Part shown: piece after piece, positions 31,743 through 39,185 of the stretch
Position numbering within the stretch: the first letter of the stretch is position 1
Layout: the number at the start of each line of letters is the position of its first letter
Origin: a virus
Virus record (IMG/VR): IMGVR_UViG_3300000553_000004
Span: 150,734-214,733 of that record
Strand: one strand, 5' to 3'
Length of the DNA: 64,000 nt
Notes under the pieces: model-generated
What the model was told of the DNA's origin: nothing
The model's input: only the letters and a program-made list of their open reading frames with translations
Database searches by the model: none
Translations under genes and position numbers: made by a program

Positions 31743-32009
31743 ATGTCAGTACAATACATTGAAAACGAAATCGTTCATCTCAATGGTGAACTCGTAACCG
31801 TAGTCCGTCAATTCACTCAGACTCAGAGTGATTCATGGAACGGTCAACTATCCGTAATCAAGGTCGGTGAGAATCGGTATAAGTATCTCATCACTGCGAT
31901 GGATGGCAAGTCGACGTTATTTTCAATGTGTGATGTTCTCCGAGTCGAACCGTCTCTATCAGTCAGTGTGGGAACTTCCCAAATAATCCGACTGAAAGGT
32001 TCAATGTAA
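31743..32009 (+). CDS. hypothetical protein, 88 aa
   Basis: ATG 31743 (MSVQYIENEIVHLNG) is chosen over an upstream in-frame ATG that lies within the previous gene. Beta-rich; stop TAA shares its last A with the next ATG. Confidence 0.6.
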   Translation: MSVQYIENEIVHLNGELVTVVRQFTQTQSDSWNGQLSVIKVGENRYKYLITAMDGKSTLFSMCDVLRVEPSLSVSVGTSQIIRLKGSM

Positions 32010-32104
32010 TGTGTATTATTGTTTTATTCGCTCTATTAGGTTTACCGATAGGCGCAGTCGGTTTGTTCTGTCTCATCTACTTCTTCTTTTTCATGAGTCG
32101 GTGA
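32009..32104 (+). CDS. membrane peptide, 31 aa
   Basis: TAATG overlap with the previous gene. Almost entirely hydrophobic (CIIVLFALLGLPIGAVGLF) with a single terminal arginine; one membrane helix. Third gene of the 31493 operon. Confidence 0.45.
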   Translation: MCIIVLFALLGLPIGAVGLFCLIYFFFFMSR

Positions 32105-32141
32105 CGCTTGACATTAATTAAATGTTTGGTATTTTAATCAC

Positions 32142-32363
32142 ATGAATAACAATTTACTTTTACAGGCTCAGAAATGGTTGGCTACTATCGGCATCAAATC
32201 CGAAGCATGTCAGACCTTTCTCAAAGTCAGTCGCAAAGATGTCGACGACAGTGGCCTTTTCGAAACCGATTCATTTCTTCGTGAATTGAAACTTGGTATC
32301 GGTAGTAATAAACTCTATCTCGGATTGGATGATGTGGCGAACTATCACATCAAAGCATTCTAA
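32142..32363 (+). CDS. hypothetical protein, 73 aa
   Basis: Standard promoter 32108-32135. Helical N-terminus, acidic; followed by two GTACCCCCAGCGC-type repeats. Unknown function. Confidence 0.6.
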   Translation: MNNNLLLQAQKWLATIGIKSEACQTFLKVSRKDVDDSGLFETDSFLRELKLGIGSNKLYLGLDDVANYHIKAF

Positions 32364-32380
32364 CCCCACACGGGGAGTGG

Positions 32381-32418
32381 GTACCCCCAGCGCATTACCT
32401 TTTTGGGACCCCCAGCGC
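32381..32418. repeat. two copies of the (GTA)CCCCCAGCGC repeat
   Basis: GTACCCCCAGCGC (32381-32393) and GACCCCCAGCGC (32407-32418) lie just after a gene stop, next to a CCCC-acac-GGGG hairpin. Confidence 0.55.
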
Positions 32419-32495
32419 TGTTTCACCCGCTACCCGCGCCTGAATACTGCGCTGGTGACGCTTGACAATTAAAACAAACAATGTAGTATTTCAAT

Positions 32496-32678
32496 ATGAA
32501 TGAATACATCGTCAATCTCACTTGGTCTGTAACCGGCTCGGTCAAGGTCAAGGCAAACTCACCCGAAGAAGCTGCCGAACTAGCTAAGGGCCCTACGGTT
32601 TCCTTGCCCGAATCCAATTATTATCTCGAAGATTCAATCACCTGTAACCCTGATGCCGACGTCCGGTTAATATCGTAA
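32496..32678 (+). CDS. hypothetical protein, 60 aa
   Basis: Standard promoter 32462-32489. A strand YIVNLTWSVTGSVKVKAN followed by helix SPEEAAELAKG is the plan of small phage proteins with an SPEEAxxxA element. Unknown role. Confidence 0.65.
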   Translation: MNEYIVNLTWSVTGSVKVKANSPEEAAELAKGPTVSLPESNYYLEDSITCNPDADVRLIS

Positions 32679-32682
32679 TACT

Positions 32683-32931
32683 ATGAAACAACTACTGACA
32701 TGGTTACGTAAACGTACACCGTCGTTTATTTGCGCAGTAATAGGTCACGGGCATCTTTCAACAGTCGAACCGTATCAAACGATATGGACATACAAAAATT
32801 ATAAGGGACTGACCGTAGAGGATTTAACGAAGACCGATAACGTATCCGAAGTATCAGTCCGCGGAAAGTTAAAATGTAAACGTTGTGGACAGATTTCCAT
32901 CGGTAACGTTAAATATAAAAACTATTGTTAG
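32683..32931 (+). CDS. hypothetical zinc-type protein, 82 aa, ends in TAG
   Basis: ATG 32683 to TAG 32929-32931. C-terminal CKRCGQI with a final cysteine suggests a partial zinc site. One of three genes here stopped by TAG. The adjoining TTTAACGTTAAAGG resembles the palindromes at the ends of the short RNAs. Confidence 0.55.
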   Translation: MKQLLTWLRKRTPSFICAVIGHGHLSTVEPYQTIWTYKNYKGLTVEDLTKTDNVSEVSVRGKLKCKRCGQISIGNVKYKNYC

Positions 32932-33053
32932 TTTAACGTTAAAGGACACCAATACACAATAAACCATATGGCGCCTAATAGGCGGTCATACATGCGCAGA
33001 ATTGTGGCGTACTTGAAGTATATTACCATTTTTTATCGCAACGTCAAGCGCCA

Positions 33054-33132
33054 GGAGTTAACGTTAAAGGAATTAACGCAGGCCTTGGTCCCACATTCTC
33101 GGCGCCTTTCGGTCGGCCTCATCATCTCTCAC
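33054..33132 (-). ncRNA. GUGAG RNA with TTCCTTTAACGTTAA tail
   Basis: Reverse promoter TTGACT-16-TAAACT-6 nt inside the tandem repeat gives +1 at 33132 (GTGAGAGATGATGAGG). A GGCCGACCGAAAGGCGCC hairpin and the shared CGTTAATTCCTTTAACG end follow. Confidence 0.6.
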
Positions 33133-33342
33133 ATGAATAGTTTAACAAATAAGACCGAGAAGTCAAGCGGTGGGAAAACGTGTGAGTTTTATTGGCAAAG
33201 TTTGGATACGTCCAAACACAATCCAATGGTTCACTCACATGAATAGTTTAACAAATAAGACCGAGAAGTCAAGCGGTGGGAAAACGTGTGAGTTTTATTG
33301 GCAAAGTTTGGATACGTCCAAACACAATCCAATGGTTCACTC
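33131..33342. repeat. direct tandem repeat, 2 x 106 bp
   Basis: Copies 33131-33236 and 33237-33342 are essentially identical. Each contains a reverse standard promoter and the body of a GUGAG RNA, so the duplication amplifies an RNA gene. Only two copies, no spacer variation, so not CRISPR. Confidence 0.85.
33182..33238 (-). ncRNA. GUGAG RNA with closed stem structure
   Basis: +1 at 33238. The 57-nt RNA closes on itself: GTGAGT pairs ACTCAC, ATTGG pairs CCAAT and GTTTGG pairs CCAAAC around loop ACGTAT. Promoter identical to that of the neighbouring copy because it lies in the repeat. Confidence 0.65.
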
Positions 33343-33344
33343 AC
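33288..33344 (-). ncRNA. second copy of the structured GUGAG RNA body
   Basis: Same sequence as 33182-33238 in the second repeat unit, but the bases upstream (ACCCGTAAGAG on the plus strand) carry no TTGACA/TANNNT pair at the usual spacing. It may be the 3' end of a longer reverse RNA starting near 33490 from the promoter at about 33497-33524. Confidence 0.45.
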
Positions 33345-33573
33345 AACCCGTAAGAGTTAGCCAGTCTGAATCCGTTAACAGAGGTCGAGCTGAGGAAGTG
33401 GTTATCTAGAAACCTTAAACTGTCATTTCGTTAAACATAATACGGAAACCGAACTGCTTTTGTGTCCCTTACATTGTCTTTCCTTTACACCATCAATCTA
33501 TCATACTATCCAAAAGAGTCAAGCGTGGTCTGACACCGCTTGACAATAGTTAAAACAATGATAGTATTCAATT

Positions 33574-33714
33574 ATGAACGGAAAGATTAAATTCGACGAA
33601 CTGAGTGACTTGGCAGAGTTTCTCAAACACTTCACCGGTAGCTCGGCTATCTTTGAAGTCCGCCAAGACATGACGACGAAACGGTGGATACTTGAATTTA
33701 CCGGAGGCTTTTAA
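33574..33714 (+). CDS. hypothetical protein, 46 aa
   Basis: Standard promoter 33540-33567, leaderless. MNGKIKFDELSDLAEFLKHF then a strand TKRWILEFTGGF. Small alpha/beta protein of unknown role. Confidence 0.6.
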   Translation: MNGKIKFDELSDLAEFLKHFTGSSAIFEVRQDMTTKRWILEFTGGF

Positions 33715-33716
33715 TT

Positions 33717-33761
33717 ATGAAAATTACAACAGTTGTCGAGAATAATCCGGCGAACGTATGA
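33717..33761 (+). CDS. mini-ORF, 14 aa
   Basis: ATG 33717 to TGA 33759-33761, ATGA overlap with the next mini-ORF. Too short to judge; may be a remnant or a leader peptide. Confidence 0.25.
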   Translation: MKITTVVENNPANV

Positions 33762-33820
33762 AAACCGGCCGCAAAGTCGCCGTCATTACATATATCCAAG
33801 TCATGATGTTCAAGGCTTGA
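33758..33820 (+). CDS. mini-ORF, 20 aa, stop inside next promoter
   Basis: MKTGRKVAVITYIQVMMFKA ends with GCT TGA, which is the GCTTGACA of the 33851 promoter. Possibly the shortened survivor of a gene cut back by promoter insertion. Confidence 0.3.
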   Translation: MKTGRKVAVITYIQVMMFKA

Positions 33821-33850
33821 CATTAGTTAAACATTTGGTAAACTTTTTAT

Positions 33851-34105
33851 ATGAAGAAATTCTGTATGGTTGCCATTTCCAACCTGTCATTCACAAGGGG
33901 AAAGCGGTGGGCTGAAAAGTATGTGGAGTTGCGAATGGAATTTCATCGTAAACACGGCCACGGGTTGATTCTGTCAACGTGGCATGGCGTCGAATTTTTC
34001 GACAACGTGTTAAAGGCCCTCAATGGCGATATGTGTAAGGAACCCAAAGGGGAATACCGAAATAATTTCCTCAAACTGATTGAGATTGGTTCGAGGGAGG
34101 CTTGA
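33851..34105 (+). CDS. hypothetical protein, 84 aa
   Basis: Standard promoter 33817-33844. Basic alpha/beta protein (LSFTRGKRWAEKYVELRMEF) with HGHGLILSTWHGVEFF. Ends REA-stop inside the next promoter. Unknown. Confidence 0.6.
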   Translation: MKKFCMVAISNLSFTRGKRWAEKYVELRMEFHRKHGHGLILSTWHGVEFFDNVLKALNGDMCKEPKGEYRNNFLKLIEIGSREA

Positions 34106-34135
34106 CATTAGTTAAACATTTGATACAATTTCTAT

Positions 34136-34372
34136 ATGACAAAAACCACCTTAGTCTTTATTGGGACGAACATCAGCCCGAAAGTCGGCGACATTCTGAC
34201 TGACTTCCGAGGCGATACCGAAATTTTCTGCTCGTCGAATCCGCCCTACGAGCCCGAGGACAGTCTCAACCGCGGCGCCAAGGTATACACCCGCAAGGCC
34301 GGAAAGACAAGTCAAAATCACAGTTATCCTTCCGTGTATGGGTTGGAATTTGTCCTGACGCCCGAGGCTTGA
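34136..34372 (+). CDS. hypothetical protein, 78 aa
   Basis: Standard promoter 34102-34129. Compact beta protein with VGDILTDFRGDTEIF; final PEA-stop is the next -35. Family not recognised. Confidence 0.65.
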   Translation: MTKTTLVFIGTNISPKVGDILTDFRGDTEIFCSSNPPYEPEDSLNRGAKVYTRKAGKTSQNHSYPSVYGLEFVLTPEA

Positions 34373-34404
34373 CAATCCAAGACAAATGTGGTATGATTCA
34401 GCCA

Positions 34405-34845
34405 ATGAAAAAAGAATTGTCTGCAATGATTTTCCCGGTTGAGAACTATACCGATAAAATCCATTTTGGTGTTAAAAGTCAAATGGAAAAATATTCCCAC
34501 TTGTCTTTTACCATCGGACAGCTCAAGCCATATCTTCAAAGTGGTTACCCTTGGTTGAAAGATTTAAGTGAACGTCAAGACATTCTTCTCAAACAAATTA
34601 TAAAAACGGGGCTTGCCAAATTGGTTCAATTGGGTATGGTTAAGAAAGTCACAAGTAAGGTTCAAGTGGAACCACAATGGCAATGGGCTTCAAAGGTCGC
34701 CGAGAGTGGCTACACGAATATCACCAACGAGAACGAAGTCGCACAGACTGACGAAGCCCGCAAGGCCGCCAGTCGTCGGGCAATTGGTGGACGTTCCCTT
34801 CACAGACTCAACGGTAAAGCTAAGCTCGGACAGCTACACGCTTGA
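34405..34845 (+). CDS. hypothetical protein, 146 aa (wHTH-like)
   Basis: TTGACA-17-TATGAT places +1 near ATG 34405 (MKKELSAMIF), so I reject the upstream ATG at 34369, which lies inside the promoter. Helices with IKTGLAKLVQLGMVKKV followed by a short strand suggest a winged helix; C-terminus is basic and disordered. Ends LHA-stop in the next promoter. Confidence 0.6.
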   Translation: MKKELSAMIFPVENYTDKIHFGVKSQMEKYSHLSFTIGQLKPYLQSGYPWLKDLSERQDILLKQIIKTGLAKLVQLGMVKKVTSKVQVEPQWQWASKVAESGYTNITNENEVAQTDEARKAASRRAIGGRSLHRLNGKAKLGQLHA

Positions 34846-34875
34846 CAATAGTTAAATATTTGGTAGTATTTCTAT

Positions 34876-35223
34876 ATGAAATTACTCACCAAACAAATCG
34901 AAAAAGCTCTGGCCAATCCCACCCTCAACGGCCAAAACGCTCAATATCCCATCTGTAAGTTTTTCAATCCGTGTGGAGCTGCAACGTGGCTCATCTTCGC
35001 CCGTGAAACTGGCGACTCGGCAGACATCCTTTGGGGTGTGGCTGACCTCGGGTTCGGTTGCGTCGAATATGGGACAATCAGCTTGTCAGAGCTCCAAAAT
35101 CTCCGTCTCCCTTTCGGTCTGACCATTGAACGTGATTTACATTGGGCGCCCAAGACTCACGCCAACGGTGACAAGTGGAACCTCGCCGACTATCTGAAAC
35201 TCAACTCTCTGTCGTCAATCTGA
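34876..35223 (+). CDS. hypothetical protein (DUF2958-like), 115 aa
   Basis: Standard promoter 34842-34869. The blocks FFNPCGAATWLIFA, DILWGVADLGFGCVEYG and LSELQNLRLPFGLTIERDLHW are those I associate with DUF2958, a small domain of unknown function common on plasmids and phages. Length agrees with that domain. Confidence 0.75.
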   Translation: MKLLTKQIEKALANPTLNGQNAQYPICKFFNPCGAATWLIFARETGDSADILWGVADLGFGCVEYGTISLSELQNLRLPFGLTIERDLHWAPKTHANGDKWNLADYLKLNSLSSI

Positions 35224-35263
35224 CACCGCTTGACAATTCTCAAACATTTGATAAAATACTTTT

Positions 35264-35464
35264 ATGATTAATTTCATTATCCCAAAAACCTCCATGTGTG
35301 TCGTCATTTCCTATCGGGACGGCAACAAAACCGAAACTCTCATTCCTACTCCGTGTAACAACGCGGATTTGCGGAATACAATGTTGATGAAACATCGAGT
35401 GGGCTTCTCCGAGATTCGGGGAATCAAGTCCGTCGAGGCCGGCGAGATGTTTCGCGGCCGGTGA
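35264..35464 (+). CDS. hypothetical protein, 66 aa
   Basis: Standard promoter 35230-35257. Beta-rich; no motif recognised. Followed by the promoter of a structured RNA or ORF. Confidence 0.6.
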   Translation: MINFIIPKTSMCVVISYRDGNKTETLIPTPCNNADLRNTMLMKHRVGFSEIRGIKSVEAGEMFRGR

Positions 35465-35501
35465 CACGCTTGACAATTACCGAATGTTTGGTAACTTGTT
35501 T

Positions 35502-35625
35502 AGGTAAGAAGAATTTAAAAATCATGGTTGTTGGTTGGTTCGGGGCTTTTCTTTTTTCTCCCCGATGGTCCCTATATTTTGGGAAACCAACCAACAATCG
35601 AATCTGGTGGCTGTTTGGGACTATC
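35502..35625 (+). ncRNA. structured RNA candidate with 15-bp outer stem
   Basis: After TTGACA-16-TAACTT, the transcript can fold GGTTGTTGGTTGGTT against AACCAACCAACAATC, enclosing CGGGG/CCCCG and TCCC/GGGA hairpins. A frame from ATG 35524 to TGA at about 35727 overlaps it and ends in GCTTGA like real genes here, so a hydrophobic small protein (MVVGWFGAFLFSP) cannot be excluded. Confidence 0.45.
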
Positions 35626-35757
35626 CGTGATATAATCGTGGGTCGCACGGGACCTCGTTACCAAAACTCTAATAGCTACCGTTACACGGAGTCAAGCCTC
35701 ATTCCGAGTATATGGAGTGGGGCTTGACTCCTGCAAATCTTTTGTTAAACTATTCAT

Positions 35758-35820
35758 GTGAGGCGAATCAAGCCGGAAGGGAGTTACGCGACCCGTAATT
35801 CCTTTATCGATAAAGATGGG
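35758..35820 (+). ncRNA. GUGAG RNA, family A
   Basis: Promoter TTGACT-16-TAAACT-6 nt gives +1 at 35758 (GTGAGGCGAATCAAGCCGG). Ends with palindrome CTTTATCGATAAAG directly before the next promoter. Homologous to the reverse-strand RNAs at 14251 and 27031. Confidence 0.65.
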
Positions 35821-35862
35821 ACGCTTGACAATAGTTAAATGTTTGGTATATTGTATTTACAT

Positions 35863-36096
35863 ATGACACCTGAACAGACCAAACTAATCTCCGACTTGGC
35901 CGCCGACTTGAAACCAATGGTTAAAGATATTGAGGCCGGCATACCTACCACCCAAAACAATTACGGCCGTTATGGGTCGCTCATCAGTCAATTGTCAAAG
36001 GGTGACAAACGAGTCGGCGCCATCATCGCTCTGGCGCTGATTGAAGCCGGTGCGAATCGTGTTGGTGTTCAAAACGCACTGAAACTCTTTGTGTAA
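35863..36096 (+). CDS. hypothetical protein, 77 aa
   Basis: TTGACA-16-TATATT with about 10 nt to ATG 35863, chosen over an upstream ATG lying in the promoter. Helical, with GAIIALALIEAGANRVGVQNAL. Unknown function. Confidence 0.65.
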   Translation: MTPEQTKLISDLAADLKPMVKDIEAGIPTTQNNYGRYGSLISQLSKGDKRVGAIIALALIEAGANRVGVQNALKLFV

Positions 36097-36133
36097 GGCT
36101 TGACATTTCTTTAACATTTGATACACTTTCTAT

Positions 36134-36403
36134 ATGAAAAAACTATTCAAACAAAAACCGCGCAACCAAGTTGGGTATCGTTACAGTAACAATTACATTG
36201 GAACTGTCACTGTCACGCCGGAAAATCTGAAACGACTCTCGGAGTTTCGTCAAGCCGTCCGTGAAATCGGTCGCTCGACTTCGATTCGTGGCCGGTCAGC
36301 CAATCGTCGGGCTCTTGCCGAACGCCATGGTTTGATATATAACATGGTCTTGTCAGACGTTCCCGCCAAGTTCGCAACGTCGCTCGATGTTTACTGGCGT
36401 TAA
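36134..36403 (+). CDS. hypothetical protein, 89 aa
   Basis: Standard promoter 36100-36127 (TTGACA-16-TACACT). Basic, arginine-rich (SIRGRSANRRALAERHGL). Possibly nucleic-acid binding; no family recognised. Confidence 0.6.
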   Translation: MKKLFKQKPRNQVGYRYSNNYIGTVTVTPENLKRLSEFRQAVREIGRSTSIRGRSANRRALAERHGLIYNMVLSDVPAKFATSLDVYWR

Positions 36404-36506
36404 TAATTTGTCAAGCGTTGTGTCGCAGTAAACGTCACCATTATTCAGTGTGATGATTGAAAGATGCAACGCTTGACAATAGTTAAAACAATGGTATTCT
36501 TTGGTT

Positions 36507-36941
36507 ATGAATAACACAATCGACCTCGACAAACAATTTTTCTTCGGTGGTAACGCCACCTTCACCGTTGAATCCGAAAAATCGGGCGAACATAAGACCT
36601 ACAAAATCCGCCGGACGAAGCCCACCCCGCGTTTCCCGAACCCGTCGCTCATGTTGTCACTCCTCAGTGGCCCGTGTAATGAAACGAATTACAGTTATAT
36701 CGGTATCGTTAACGAAGAAACCGGCTCGCTCCGTCTGACCAAGGCGAGTAAACGGAATGAACAGAGTCCCGACGTTTTAACCTTCAATTGGTTAATGAAA
36801 CATCTCTTTACCGATAAAGTTCTAATGAATGCAAAGGTACACCACGAAGGGAAGTGTGGAGTCTGCGCAAGAAAATTGACAGTTCCCGAATCAATTTTGA
36901 GAGGCATAGGTCCCGAATGTTGGAGCCGGATTGCCGGTTGA
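36507..36941 (+). CDS. DUF6011-like zinc-binding protein, 144 aa
   Basis: Leaderless ATG 36507 from promoter 36473-36500; an upstream TTG would lie in the promoter. The C-terminal GKCGVCARKLTVPESILRGIGPEC pattern (CxxC, then GIGPxC) is the signature of DUF6011, seen in many phage and plasmid proteins. N-terminal part is a beta domain. Function unknown. Confidence 0.7.
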   Translation: MNNTIDLDKQFFFGGNATFTVESEKSGEHKTYKIRRTKPTPRFPNPSLMLSLLSGPCNETNYSYIGIVNEETGSLRLTKASKRNEQSPDVLTFNWLMKHLFTDKVLMNAKVHHEGKCGVCARKLTVPESILRGIGPECWSRIAG

Positions 36942-36950
36942 GGCTTGACA

Positions 36951-36980
36951 AGTCCCCGTGTATAACAGCGGGGATTTTGT
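36951..36980 (+). terminator. weak hairpin terminator after the 36507 gene
   Basis: CCCCG and CGGGG arms around TGTATAACAG followed by ATTTTG. Short stem, moderate U-tract. Confidence 0.45.
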
Positions 36981-37004
36981 CCTGCGGTAAACTTTCGGGC
37001 TAAA

Positions 37005-37069
37005 AATCAATGCAGGTGTAGTATCGACGTTCCGCTTGTTCAGCTCTCTTTTGACTCCGTATGTCTCAC
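37005..37069 (-). ncRNA. GUGAG RNA, related to family B
   Basis: Reverse promoter TTGACT-16-TATAGT-6 nt, +1 at 37069 (GTGAGACATACGGAGTC). Shares AAGCGG-x4-GTCGATACTAC with family B. A GTG frame would stop after nine codons. Confidence 0.6.
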
Positions 37070-37154
37070 ATGGATACTATAACAAACTATCCCGCCGAGT
37101 CAAGCGTCGTAGAGTGAGGCTTGACATTCCTTTAACATTTGATACACTTTTTAT

Positions 37155-37346
37155 ATGATTAAAGGAATTACAATTTTAAGCCGCGATGGAAAACATAAAG
37201 GTCACTATACAGGCGGCGTCCGGCCCTGTCAAATGGAAGGTTGTCGTGGGAGTCGAATGGCTATCAGATGGGACGATGGAAAACTAACATATCCTTGTAG
37301 CACTTTGACTAAAGCCATTTCGTCGACCACGCATAAAATAATGTGA
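37155..37346 (+). CDS. hypothetical protein, 63 aa
   Basis: Standard promoter 37121-37148. Basic, cysteine-containing (PCQMEGCRGSRMAIRWDDGK) small beta protein, perhaps metal-binding. Unknown. Confidence 0.6.
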   Translation: MIKGITILSRDGKHKGHYTGGVRPCQMEGCRGSRMAIRWDDGKLTYPCSTLTKAISSTTHKIM

Positions 37347-37383
37347 CGCTTGACATTCCTTTAACATTTGATAATCTATCTAT

Positions 37384-37518
37384 ATGATTTTAACAGCTAA
37401 CGAGGAAACTCGGTTTAATTTATTGGAGGAAAAGTTTTCCAAGGGACAATGCACCGAGCCTGAAATTATCGAACTGCAAGAACTGCTCGACCGTTATTAC
37501 AACAATTGTCACGCTTGA
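37384..37518 (+). CDS. hypothetical protein, 44 aa
   Basis: Standard promoter 37350-37377, leaderless. Two helices (NEETRFNLLEEKFSKGQ and PEIIELQELLDRYY); ends CHA-stop, the GCT TGA belonging to the next promoter. Confidence 0.6.
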   Translation: MILTANEETRFNLLEEKFSKGQCTEPEIIELQELLDRYYNNCHA

Positions 37519-37548
37519 CATTAGTCAAACATTTGATACACTTTCTTT

Positions 37549-37752
37549 ATGACAATTTCACAACTCGCCAAATTGAATAAGAAACACGGCGGCCATTTTT
37601 TCGACCATGACAACATGAAGGTTGCCGGTGATACACAGAAAAGTTATCGGATTGAATCCGACGAACTGAATAAGACCGTGATTCTCACTCGCAAACGGGA
37701 TAACCATCAATGGGAATTTTCCGCCAAGACCGGCCGCGTTACTCACGCTTGA
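37549..37752 (+). CDS. hypothetical protein, 67 aa
   Basis: Standard promoter 37515-37542. Helix-loop-strand layout with KTGRVTHA end; stop is the next -35. Unknown. Confidence 0.6.
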   Translation: MTISQLAKLNKKHGGHFFDHDNMKVAGDTQKSYRIESDELNKTVILTRKRDNHQWEFSAKTGRVTHA

Positions 37753-37786
37753 CATTTCACCAAACAACCCTATAATCATTTTACAT

Positions 37787-37987
37787 ATGCCACCTATCAA
37801 AAAGATGACTTTTAATGAGTGTATGGACGGTTATATCGCCGCCCTCGACACTATCACACAACAACAGATTGACGCCCTCGCCTATATCTTCGGCGCAAGT
37901 GGGTGTGGTTGGACGAAGGAAAAGGCTATCGCCGAATTGGGATTCGAGAAACACGACGCAGGTGATGAACTCGACGACAACGCTTGA
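37787..37987 (+). CDS. hypothetical protein, 66 aa
   Basis: TTGACA-16-TATAAT with 10 nt to the ATG. Helical, with ITQQQIDALAYIFGASGCGWTKEKAIAELGF, a phage-like helical domain. Stop inside the next promoter. Confidence 0.6.
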   Translation: MPPIKKMTFNECMDGYIAALDTITQQQIDALAYIFGASGCGWTKEKAIAELGFEKHDAGDELDDNA

Positions 37988-38017
37988 CATTCCTTTAACA
38001 ATTGATACACTTTCTAT

Positions 38018-38263
38018 ATGACAAAATCATACACACACGAACAAGTCACTTATGGGGCCAAGGGCCGCCGGTGGGAATTTACCGCCCCCAATTATCAATT
38101 TGCGACGCCGACGATGCCGGGAGGGGTCATTACGGCCCACAAGGTTGCCCGAGTCATCAACGGCTCGCATAAACGGTGTGACGGGATGGACAATCTGGCG
38201 CGGGGGAAGATGTCCACCATTTTCCACAAGGCCGCAACGGCGGCCAGCCGGAGGATTCGGTAA
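38018..38263 (+). CDS. hypothetical protein, 81 aa
   Basis: Standard promoter 37984-38011. Basic beta/alpha protein with VARVINGSHKRCDGMDNLARGK, resembling small DNA-binding phage proteins, but no family recognised. Confidence 0.6.
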   Translation: MTKSYTHEQVTYGAKGRRWEFTAPNYQFATPTMPGGVITAHKVARVINGSHKRCDGMDNLARGKMSTIFHKAATAASRRIR

Positions 38264-38271
38264 AAACAAAC

Positions 38272-38335
38272 AAGGGGCGAACGGTGGGCGCAGTTCCACT
38301 TCGCAAGATGAAAACATTAAACGTTCGCCCCTCTT
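38272..38335 (+). terminator. long hairpin after the 38018 gene
   Basis: AGGGGCGAACG and CGTTCGCCCCT form an 11-bp stem enclosing about 40 nt, followed by CTTTCTT. The large loop (GTGGGCGCAGTTCCAC hairpin inside) is unusual for a simple terminator, so a small RNA is also possible. Confidence 0.6.
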
Positions 38336-38379
38336 TCTTCACCGCTTGACAATTTTTAAATGGTTGGTAATATTCAGAT

Positions 38380-38703
38380 ATGAAAACAACCAAGGAAATC
38401 AAAAACTTTTTAAAGGAAATGGGCCTCACTGTCAGAGGTAACACGGGTACCGGAAAGTCTAAATGGCAATCTTTCCATGTTCCGTCTGACATCATTCCCA
38501 TTAGCCAGCTTCAAGTAATGAAATTCAGTCTGCCGGAGTTTCCGGTGGAGTTTCGCAAACTCTGTATCCGAACGGTTTATCCTGATTCTGAAACTCTTTA
38601 CTCGCAGGACACGGCCGGAAATGTCGGAAAGTATAGCATCGCCATGTTGCCCCACCAATGGGAACACGTCATGGCGGTCTGGCCGCTGAAGTTCATCGCT
38701 TGA
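38380..38703 (+). CDS. hypothetical protein, 107 aa
   Basis: Standard promoter 38346-38373. Begins MKTTKEIKNFLKEMGLTVRGNTGTG, a helix plus Gly-rich turn as in DUF-type small phage proteins predicted to bind nucleic acid. Ends FIA-stop in the next promoter. Confidence 0.6.
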   Translation: MKTTKEIKNFLKEMGLTVRGNTGTGKSKWQSFHVPSDIIPISQLQVMKFSLPEFPVEFRKLCIRTVYPDSETLYSQDTAGNVGKYSIAMLPHQWEHVMAVWPLKFIA

Positions 38704-38736
38704 CATTTCTCAAAACAACTGTAAACTGTCTTTGTC

Positions 38737-39105
38737 ATGAAAAACAAAATTATCGCCTTCGCCGCCTTGGTTCAAGCCGAAACCGAGGCACGCATGAAAG
38801 CCGGAGGCAGTCACGAATCCACCATCGACGTCCACGCAAAGACGACGGTGAAAGAAGGCAAGAAATATGCCAAGGTTGACATCGGCCAGAGCGGCCGTTA
38901 CATGGTCGAGATGAGCACGGGCAACATCTTCGGCATCAAGGCTTACGGTCAAATCCACAAGGGGCATTTTTACGGGACTGTGGACACGATTAACGATTAT
39001 TACTGGGGCGAATACTACCCGATTCACAAGACCAACCCCGTCGGATGTTGCAAGTGGTCGGTGCCCAAACTCACTTTCGCTCCCCAGCCTGTTGCTGGGG
39101 CGTGA
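38737..39105 (+). CDS. hypothetical protein, 122 aa
   Basis: TTGACA-16-TAAACT with 9 nt to the ATG. Beta-rich (KKYAKVDIGQSGRYMVE ... GNIFGIKAYGQIHKGHFYGTVD), a pattern frequent in small phage proteins that carry a GxxYGIKxYG strand. Higher GC and better codons than neighbours suggest strong expression. Confidence 0.65.
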   Translation: MKNKIIAFAALVQAETEARMKAGGSHESTIDVHAKTTVKEGKKYAKVDIGQSGRYMVEMSTGNIFGIKAYGQIHKGHFYGTVDTINDYYWGEYYPIHKTNPVGCCKWSVPKLTFAPQPVAGA

Positions 39106-39185
39106 GGTTCGGTCAATCGGCATCAAGCCTCCCCGAGAAATTGGGCGAGGCTTGACTGCTGCGGTGAATATGTTAAACTTTCCTT

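Noticed and set aside
33131-33342. CRISPR array
   Set aside because: Only two adjacent 106-bp copies without distinct spacers, and no cas genes.
33170-33409. Forward frames across the tandem repeat
   Set aside because: They exist only because the 106-bp repeat keeps one frame open. The bases are explained by reverse promoters and RNA bodies.
38658-38879. Forward frame overlapping the start of the 38737 gene
   Set aside because: It starts inside the 38380 gene and its arginine-rich composition is that of a shadow frame.
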